NCBI GenBank assembly: GCA_963712955.1
Contig: CAVQKF010000009.1
Span: forward strand, 1-64,000
Length of the DNA: 64,000 nt
Reading direction: 5' to 3'
Origin: DATFVJ01 sp963712955
GTDB taxonomy: Bacteria; Actinomycetota; Actinomycetes; Streptosporangiales; Streptosporangiaceae
Part shown: piece by piece, positions 58,809 to 64,000 of the stretch
How positions within the stretch are numbered: the first letter of the stretch is position 1
Layout: the number at the start of each line of letters is the position of its first letter
Made by a program: the position numbers and the translations under genes
The notes under the pieces: generated by a model
What the model saw: the letters and a program-made list of their open reading frames with translations, nothing else
What the model was told of the DNA's origin: nothing
Database searches by the model: none

Positions 58809-58892
58809 GGACACTTGCCGAGCGGACACTTGCCGAAGCACGGACATTTGCCGAAACATGGACACTTGCCGAAGCATGGATTCTTGCTGAGG
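58809..58892 (+). repeat. 18-base tandem repeat between lysA and hom
   Basis: Units: GGACACTTGCCGAGC (15), then three of 18 bases (GGACACTTGCCGAAGCAC, GGACATTTGCCGAAACAT, GGACACTTGCCGAAGCAT), then a partial GGATTCTTGCTGAGG whose end is the hom ribosome site. In one frame it would encode GHLPKH repeats, but without a start codon. Confidence 0.9.
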
Positions 58893-58897
58893 TGAGC

Positions 58898-60220
58898 ATG
58901 CGGCGACGGCCTGGAGGGAGCGATGCTGCGGTGGAGCCGCTGAAGGTGGCGCTGCTCGGCTGCGGGGTGGTCGGCTCCGAGGTAGTCAGGCTGCTCAGCG
59001 AGCAGGCAGGCGATCTCGAGGCGCGGATCGGCGCCCCGCTCGAGCTTGCGGGCGTCGCGGTACGTCGCCCCGGGCGCAGGCGGACGGTGGAGATCGCGCC
59101 CTCGCGGCTGACCACGGACGCGATGGAACTCGCAACCCGGCCCGACGTCGACATCGTGGTGGAGGTCATCGGGGGCATCGAGCCTGCCCGGTCCCTGCTT
59201 GTCGCCGCCATGAAGACAGGAAAGTCGGTCGTCACCGCCAACAAGGCGCTGCTCGCAGAGGATGGCGCGACGATCCACGGCGCGGCCCGCGAGTACAGTG
59301 CTGACCTGTACTACGAGGCGTCGGTCGCGGGCGCCATCCCGCTGCTGCGGCCGCTGCGCGAGTCCCTGGCCGGCGATCACGTGCACCAGGTGCTCGGCAT
59401 CGTCAACGGGACCACCAACTTCATCCTGGATCGGATGGATTCGAGCAGCGTGGGCTTTTCCGACGCGCTGGACGAGGCACAGGCACTCGGTTATGCGGAG
59501 GCGGATCCGACCGCGGACATCGAGGGCTTCGACGCCGCGGCGAAGGCGGCGATCCTGGCCGGGTTGGCCTTCCACACCCCGGTGACCGCGGCGGATGTTC
59601 ACCGTGAGGGCATCACGGAGGTGACGGCGGCGGACATCGCGAGTGCCAGAACCCTCGGCTGCGTGGTCAAACTGCTGGCCATCTGTGAGCGCGGCGAATC
59701 AGGCGTGTCGGTGCGGGTCCACCCCGCGATGATCCCCCGCGAGCACCCGCTCGCCGGCGTACGCGAGGCCTATAACGCGGTATTCGTCGAGGCCGAGTCC
59801 GCCGGCCGGCTGATGTTCTATGGCGCCGGCGCCGGCGGTGCCCCCACCGCGAGCGCCGTGCTCGGCGATATCGTCGCGGTGGCGCGCAACCGGCTCGTGG
59901 GAACCAGGGGGCCTGACGCCACGACCTACGCCGGGCTTCCTGTCCGGCCGATGGGTGAAACTCTTACCAGATACCACGTGGCGCTTGACGTGGCCGACCG
60001 CCCCGGCGTACTCGCCAGGATCGCGGAGGCCTTCGCCAGGCACGAGGTGTCCATCCAGGCGGTACGCCAAGACGGGCACGGTGATGACGCACAGCTTGTG
60101 ATCGTCACCTACCAGGCGAAGGACGGGGCGCTCGCCGCGACGGTTCAGGACCTGCGTTCGATGGACGTGGTCCGGGCAGTGGCCAGCGTGATGCGGGTCG
60201 AGGGGGAGGACGGCCAATGA
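58898..60220 (+). CDS. hom: homoserine dehydrogenase
   Basis: 440 residues; reduces aspartate semialdehyde to homoserine with NAD(P)H, the branch point to threonine, methionine and isoleucine. Rossmann motif VALLGCGVVGSEVVRLL, then VVTANKALLAEDGATIH, the catalytic centre VAGAIPLLRPLRESLAGDHV, GIVNGTTNFILDRM, EAQALGYAEADPTADIEGFD with the Lys-containing KAAILAGLAF, and a C-terminal ACT domain (ALDVADRPGVLARIAEAFAR) for threonine feedback. ATG 58898 sits 5 bases after TGAGG; a GTG at 58892 and a GTG at 58931 are alternatives. 22 bases separate it from thrC. Confidence 0.96.
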   Translation: MRRRPGGSDAAVEPLKVALLGCGVVGSEVVRLLSEQAGDLEARIGAPLELAGVAVRRPGRRRTVEIAPSRLTTDAMELATRPDVDIVVEVIGGIEPARSLLVAAMKTGKSVVTANKALLAEDGATIHGAAREYSADLYYEASVAGAIPLLRPLRESLAGDHVHQVLGIVNGTTNFILDRMDSSSVGFSDALDEAQALGYAEADPTADIEGFDAAAKAAILAGLAFHTPVTAADVHREGITEVTAADIASARTLGCVVKLLAICERGESGVSVRVHPAMIPREHPLAGVREAYNAVFVEAESAGRLMFYGAGAGGAPTASAVLGDIVAVARNRLVGTRGPDATTYAGLPVRPMGETLTRYHVALDVADRPGVLARIAEAFARHEVSIQAVRQDGHGDDAQLVIVTYQAKDGALAATVQDLRSMDVVRAVASVMRVEGEDGQ

Positions 60221-60242
60221 TTGGCACTAGGAAGGACGGCCG

Positions 60243-61550
60243 ATGAACGCGGCAGCGAGGTCGGTGCCAGACGCCGCCGCCGGGCAGCCTGCCGCCGGGC
60301 AGCCTGCCGCCGGGCAGCCTGTGGCCGGGCAGCCTGTGGCCGGGCAGCCTGTGGCCGGGCCTCCTGTGGCCGGGCAGCCTGCCGCCGGGACGGCCAGCGA
60401 GGTGCCTGCCGCAAGACCGCCTGCCGGACCGGTCGGCGGTCGTGCCGCAGGGGCGCCTGGCGAGCCTGCGGGAGATCCTCGGCGCGTACCCGTCCGCGCG
60501 CGCTGGTGCGGGGTGATCGAGGAGTATCGCGACCTGCTGCCGGTCACGGCGGACACTCCCGTTGTGACCTTGCACGAAGGCGGCACGCCGCTCCTGCCCG
60601 CGCCGCGCATCTCGGCGCGGACGGGCTGTGATGTCCACCTCAAGATCGAGGGTCTCAACCCGACGGGGTCGTTCAAGGACCGCGGCATGACCGTGGCGAT
60701 CAGCCGGGCGGTGCAGGAGGGCGCCAAGGCGGTGATCTGCGCCTCGACGGGTAATACAAGCGCAAGCGCCGCCGCCTACGCCGCGCGGGCCGGGCTGACC
60801 TGCGCCGTGCTCGTGCCGCGCGGCAAGATTGCGCTTGGGAAGCTCGCCCAGGCGCTGGTGCATGGCGCACGGCTGCTGCAGGTGGACGGCAACTTCGACG
60901 ACTGCCTGGAACTGGCGCGCAAGCTCGCCGTTGATTTCCCCGTCGCGCTGGTCAACTCCGTCAACCCACACCGCTTGCAGGGGCAGAAGACCGCAGCATT
61001 TGAGATCGTCGACGATCTGGGCGATGCCCCTGACGTGCATTGCCTGCCGGTGGGGAATGCCGGAAACATCAGTGCGTATTGGCGGGGATACACTGAGTAT
61101 TTCAACCTGGGAAAGGCCATGCGGCGACCGCGGATGTTCGGCTTCCAGGCGAGCGGAGCCGCGCCGATCGTGCGAGGTGAGCCAGTGCTCGCCCCGCACA
61201 CGATCGCGACGGCGATCCGGATCGGCAACCCGGCCTCATGGCACCTCGCGGAGGTGGCGCGTGACGAATCCGGCGGCGTGATCGAAGCTGTCACCGACCG
61301 TCAGATCCTGTCCGCCTACAGGCTGCTCGCTCGCGAGGAGGCGGTTTTCGCGGAGCTCGCGTCCGCTTCGAGCGTGGCCGGGCTGCTGCAGGCTTGTGAG
61401 AATGGCCGGGTCCCGGTAGGTTCCCGCGTTGTCTGCACCATCACAGGCAATGGGCTGAAGGAGCCTGACTGGGCTGTATCAGGTGCGCCTGCCCCACCGG
61501 TCATACCGGTTGACGCGGGCGCGGCGGCCGCGTCGCTTGGCCTCGCCTGA
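60243..61550 (+). CDS. thrC: threonine synthase with repetitive N-terminal extension
   Basis: 435 residues; converts O-phosphohomoserine to threonine using PLP. The catalytic part starts near residue 88 (WCGVIEEYRDLLPVTADTPV): PLP Lys in LNPTGSFKDRGMTVAISRAV, Gly-rich phosphate loop VGNAGNISAYWRGY, ICASTGNTSASAAAYAARAG, and the C-terminal VVCTITGNGLKEPDW. Class II-type enzymes of actinomycetes are about 350 residues, so the first 85 residues are extra: seven AGQPA/AGQPV pentapeptides and a Pro/Ala/Gly-rich linker. ATG 60243 follows AGGAAGG by 6 bases, so the extension appears to be translated. Confidence 0.95.
   Translation: MNAAARSVPDAAAGQPAAGQPAAGQPVAGQPVAGQPVAGPPVAGQPAAGTASEVPAARPPAGPVGGRAAGAPGEPAGDPRRVPVRARWCGVIEEYRDLLPVTADTPVVTLHEGGTPLLPAPRISARTGCDVHLKIEGLNPTGSFKDRGMTVAISRAVQEGAKAVICASTGNTSASAAAYAARAGLTCAVLVPRGKIALGKLAQALVHGARLLQVDGNFDDCLELARKLAVDFPVALVNSVNPHRLQGQKTAAFEIVDDLGDAPDVHCLPVGNAGNISAYWRGYTEYFNLGKAMRRPRMFGFQASGAAPIVRGEPVLAPHTIATAIRIGNPASWHLAEVARDESGGVIEAVTDRQILSAYRLLAREEAVFAELASASSVAGLLQACENGRVPVGSRVVCTITGNGLKEPDWAVSGAPAPPVIPVDAGAAAASLGLA
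60279..60383 (+). repeat. seven 15-base repeats in the thrC 5' coding region
   Basis: Units GCCGGGCAGCCTGCC or GCCGGGCAGCCTGTG (one GCCGGGCCTCCTGTG) at 60279-60383, each encoding AGQPA or AGQPV (one AGPPV). Unit length is a multiple of three, so copy number can change without loss of the gene. Confidence 0.92.
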
Positions 61551-61641
61551 AGATACCTGGCCCGACGAGACCGGCATGACGGCAGCGGACGGCCGCCGAC
61601 GATCGTTATTCATTCAGGAAACAATCCCGCGAGGAAGCGTG

Positions 61642-62751
61642 ATGAGCTGGCCTGAAGAGGCTGTCATGGTGCGGGTCCCCGCCACAAGCGCGAACCTGGG
61701 ACCCGGCTTCGACGCGCTCGGCCTCGCGCTGGCCCTCTACGACGACGTGGAGGTCAGGGCGACGAGCGGCGGCCTGGCGGTCGAGGCATCAGGCGAGGGA
61801 GCGGACACCGCCGCGGCTGGTGAGGATCATCTGATCGTCCGCGCCATGCGGGCGGCCTTCGCGGCTGCGGGCAGGCGGCCCCCAGGCCTCGCGCTGCGCT
61901 GCGTCAACCGGATCCCGCACGGCCGCGGGCTCGGCTCGTCGGCCGCCGCCATCGTGGCGGGTGTCGTGGCGGCCCGTGCGCTGCTGACGGGCGCCGCGGA
62001 GACCAGGGCCGGTGACGCACCGGGCGGACTGACAGACGACGAGGTCTACGCGCTCGCGGTCGAAATCGAGGGTCACCCGGACAACGTCGCCGCGTGCCTC
62101 GCGGGCGGGCTCACCATTGCGTGGCTGGAGGACAGCGGCCCGCGCCTGGTCCGCCTCTCCCCGCTGCCCGAGATCACGCCGGTCCTGTGCATCGCTACCG
62201 ACGCGCTCGCCACAGCGCAGGCCAGGCAGGCGCTGCCTGAGACCGTCAGGCACGCTGATGCGGCCGTGAACGCCGGCCGCAGCGCATTGCTCGTCGCGGC
62301 GCTCACCGCCGAGCCTTCTGTGCTGCTCGCGGCGACGCAGGACCTGCTGCACCAGCCGTACCGCGCACCGGTCATGCCGGCTACCGCGGACCTTGTCAGC
62401 CGTCTGCGCGGGGCCGGGATACCTGCCGTAGTGTCCGGTGCCGGGCCATCTGTACTCGCATTCCACACCGCGGACTCTTCCGCTGCGTTGGAGGTACTTG
62501 GTTCAATCATCAAGGAAACGGGTAATGCATGGCTCGTAAGCCCCCTGGACGTCGACAGGCAAGGTGCCAGCGTTCGGTTCGGCCCTCACGACGCCAAATC
62601 CAGCAGCTCAGTGCGCAAAGCGTGGTCTGGACGCGCCCTGGGGCGGGTGCGGCCGGGCAGCGCTGTGTCGCCGGAACCGCAGGGTCGTTCGTCCTCTTCC
62701 GCGACACACGGACAGCTTTCAAGGGAATACCGTGGCCTCTCGTGGTGTTAG
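61642..62751 (+). CDS. thrB: homoserine kinase with C-terminal extension
   Basis: 369 residues; phosphorylates homoserine for ThrC. GHMP kinase: MVRVPATSANLGPGFDALGL at the start, ATP-binding RIPHGRGLGSSAAAIVAGVV at about 90-110, EIEGHPDNVAACLAGGLTIA, and the C-terminal GAGIPAVVSGAGPSVLAF glycine loop. The usual length is about 305; a Ser/Arg-rich tail of about 55 residues follows the last core strand (WLVSPLDVDRQGASVRFG). ATG 61642 has GAGGAA upstream. 91 bases after thrC, same strand, likely one operon. Confidence 0.94.
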   Translation: MSWPEEAVMVRVPATSANLGPGFDALGLALALYDDVEVRATSGGLAVEASGEGADTAAAGEDHLIVRAMRAAFAAAGRRPPGLALRCVNRIPHGRGLGSSAAAIVAGVVAARALLTGAAETRAGDAPGGLTDDEVYALAVEIEGHPDNVAACLAGGLTIAWLEDSGPRLVRLSPLPEITPVLCIATDALATAQARQALPETVRHADAAVNAGRSALLVAALTAEPSVLLAATQDLLHQPYRAPVMPATADLVSRLRGAGIPAVVSGAGPSVLAFHTADSSAALEVLGSIIKETGNAWLVSPLDVDRQGASVRFGPHDAKSSSSVRKAWSGRALGRVRPGSAVSPEPQGRSSSSATHGQLSREYRGLSWC

Positions 62752-62769
62752 GCTGAGTGCTGCGCCAGA

Positions 62770-62786
62770 TGCCCCGTGGCGGGGCA
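62770..62786 (+). terminator. hairpin after thrB
   Basis: TGCCCCG-TGG-CGGGGCA (62770-62786), 18 bases after the thrB stop. No U tract; a candidate terminator separating the threonine operon from rho. Confidence 0.5.
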
Positions 62787-63157
62787 GGTGCTCGTCAACC
62801 ACTCATTGCCCGGCCGGCAGGGTCGTCGCGCCGTGGGGGTGGCCCTCGCGCGCAAACCACAACACTGGCCCGTATCCGCGACCATCGGGAATCGGACATG
62901 GCGTCGTGAGTGGACCAGGCTCGGGGGATCTGACCGAGCAAACCTCCCCGATCATCTGGCCGTACCCGGATTCCTCCGCGGTCGCTGCGGATGGGGTCCT
63001 TACGCACATGGCGGCAGGTCGCACTCGCCGCCGTGTGAAAGGGCGGCTTCGACATCACGGGCACGGCAGAACGCGGCCGGGCACTCCGGCCGCACCGCAT
63101 CACCGGGTCGACCGGTCGCACGAGTGACCGGAACCCGCTCCCTGGGAAGGACGCTTT
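62787..63157. other. rho leader region, no gene recognised
   Basis: About 370 bases with no recognised protein in any frame. This long 5' region before rho probably contains its promoter and leader; long leaders are common for rho, which autoregulates by attenuation in other bacteria. No specific signal was identified. Confidence 0.4.
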
Positions 63158-64000
63158 GTGAGCGACACCACCGAACTCCTCACCGGCGCGGCAGATATGC
63201 CTGATGCGACCCCCGTCACGGCCGGTAACAGCGACGAGGCTCCGGGCGAGGCTCCAGCCGCAGCGACCAGGCCGCGGCGCCGGTCCGGTACAGGTCTGTC
63301 ATCGATGCTGCTGCCCGAGCTACAGCGGCTCGCCCAGTCCCTTGGCATCAGCGGGACCGGGCGTATGCGTAAGAGCCAACTCATTGAGGCGATCCAGGCG
63401 CGGGCGATCTTGGACGAGCCCGTCGCTGATGGGAGGGGCCTGGATCAGGGGAGTTCAGTTGTGGCACCGGCCAGTGCCAGGGCCAGTGCCAGCTATGCGC
63501 CGCCCGGCAATCCGTCCGGCGCCACCGATTCAAACTCAGTCAAGCGGGGCGCGCCCGCGGGAGCCGGCGACCCCCGTCCCGATGAGCAGGACGTTATGCA
63601 ACCAGATAGATCCATGTCGGCTGACCGCGGTGCCAGTGCAGGTGCCGGGGATGAACAGCTCAGCTTCGACCGGCAACGTTCGGGTGGGCAGGGTGCCGGT
63701 TTCACCGCTGCGGACAGCTCAGGCGAGTCCGGTGCCGTTGTGCCGGGTGCCGAGCAGACCGAGGGACCTCAGGCACTGGTCGCTGTGACATCGTTCAGCG
63801 GTGCACAGGCGGAAACTTCTGCCGCGGACTCCGGCCAGGCAGGTACGGCAAACGTCGAGCAGGCCGGCGACCCGCGTGCCGCAGAAGCGGAGGCTGACGC
63901 GCCACGGGGTGATGATCAGCATGCCGATGAGCAGCGTGGCGACCGCAGGCGGCGTAACAACAACAGGCGGGACGACACGCAGCGCCGCGACCAGCAGGGC
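63158..64000 (+). CDS. rho: transcription termination factor Rho (5' part)
   Basis: The frame opens at GTG 63158, 7 bases after GGGAAGG, and is still open at the window edge (281 codons). Residues 1-45 are disordered; 45-85 are the Rho N-terminal SAP-like domain (TGLSSMLLPELQRLAQSLGI, RMRKSQLIEAIQ). From about 95 onward there is a long Gly/Ala/Asp/Gln-rich insert ending in an Arg/Asn-rich stretch (DRRRRNNNRRDD). This insert before the RNA-binding domain is typical of high-GC actinobacterial Rho. The RNA-binding and hexameric ATPase domains lie beyond the window. Confidence 0.92.
   Translation, partial: MSDTTELLTGAADMPDATPVTAGNSDEAPGEAPAAATRPRRRSGTGLSSMLLPELQRLAQSLGISGTGRMRKSQLIEAIQARAILDEPVADGRGLDQGSSVVAPASARASASYAPPGNPSGATDSNSVKRGAPAGAGDPRPDEQDVMQPDRSMSADRGASAGAGDEQLSFDRQRSGGQGAGFTAADSSGESGAVVPGAEQTEGPQALVAVTSFSGAQAETSAADSGQAGTANVEQAGDPRAAEAEADAPRGDDQHADEQRGDRRRRNNNRRDDTQRRDQQG

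Noticed and set aside
58809..58890. Leader peptide for attenuation of hom
   Set aside because: The GHLPKH frame has no start codon and no Thr, Ile or Met run.
58809..58892. CRISPR array
   Set aside because: Units are contiguous without unique spacers and no cas genes are present; it is a simple tandem repeat.
58130..59602. 490-codon open frame on the minus strand
   Set aside because: Antisense to lysA and hom; its CFGKCP repeats only mirror the 18-base tandem repeat.

Overview
The window is high-GC DNA from an actinomycete. It carries the lysA-hom-thrC-thrB-rho order typical of Actinobacteria, a furA-katA pair, group 3 (SigB/SigF-type) and SigR-like ECF sigma genes, SpoIIE-type phosphatases, ANTAR and MEDS proteins, and a pSAM2-type actinomycete integrative and conjugative element (AICE). 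Genus cannot be fixed from sequence alone; a Streptosporangiales- or Treboniaceae-like soil actinomycete is an inference.

Layout. 0-6.8 kb: decayed stress-response genes (HAD hydrolase, YihY/BrkB, DUF3618, DUF7218, a SigB-like sigma factor, a broken ECF sigma factor, a UspA scrap) mixed with insertion-sequence (IS) remnants. 6.8-18.7 kb: dense IS territory with two IS110-type genes, a DUF389 membrane protein, an element carrying DUF5372 and a helix-turn-helix protein inserted into an older integrase gene, an IS1634-family element flanked by 147-bp direct repeats, an intact ISAs1-type transposase, and IS256, UvrD and SpoIIE fragments. 18.7-23.7 kb: furA-katA, a group II intron remnant and a DUF3618/holin-like/coiled-coil operon. 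24-31.3 kb: a signalling block with GAF protein, MEDS protein (broken), KaiC-like double ATPase, MerR-receiver hybrid, PAS-GAF-PP2C phosphatase (broken) and GAF-ANTAR protein. 31.4-42 kb: IS debris, a LigD polymerase-domain relic, a glycosyltransferase, a second copy of the sigma-factor block, a PfpI fragment, an intact PAS-GAF-PP2C phosphatase, a dead glgX and a second MEDS fragment.

42.2-53.0 kb is an AICE next to tRNA-Arg(CCG). It carries Nudix, flavoprotein, XRE regulator, small coupled genes, GntR regulator, Pra-like activator, FtsK-like transfer protein, RepSA-like initiator, excisionase and tyrosine integrase. The excisionase has a nonsense codon and the GntR regulator a frameshift, so the element looks stranded. 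53.1-57 kb holds a response regulator, IS4 pieces, and a group II intron reverse-transcriptase pseudogene interrupted by an IS with 16-bp terminal repeats and a 6-bp target duplication. 57.4-64 kb is the core threonine/lysine cluster leading into rho, which runs off the window.

The signalling genes fit together as an environmental-stress network: sensor phosphatases and ATP-binding or MEDS switches acting on SigB-like factors, which in turn would act on SigB-type promoters seen before the sigma gene, DUF7218 and the DUF3618 operon. This network is inferred from families and position. Much of it is duplicated and one copy of each duplicate is broken, while the core metabolic genes and most AICE genes are intact. 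Single-base frameshifts are common; some could be sequencing errors.
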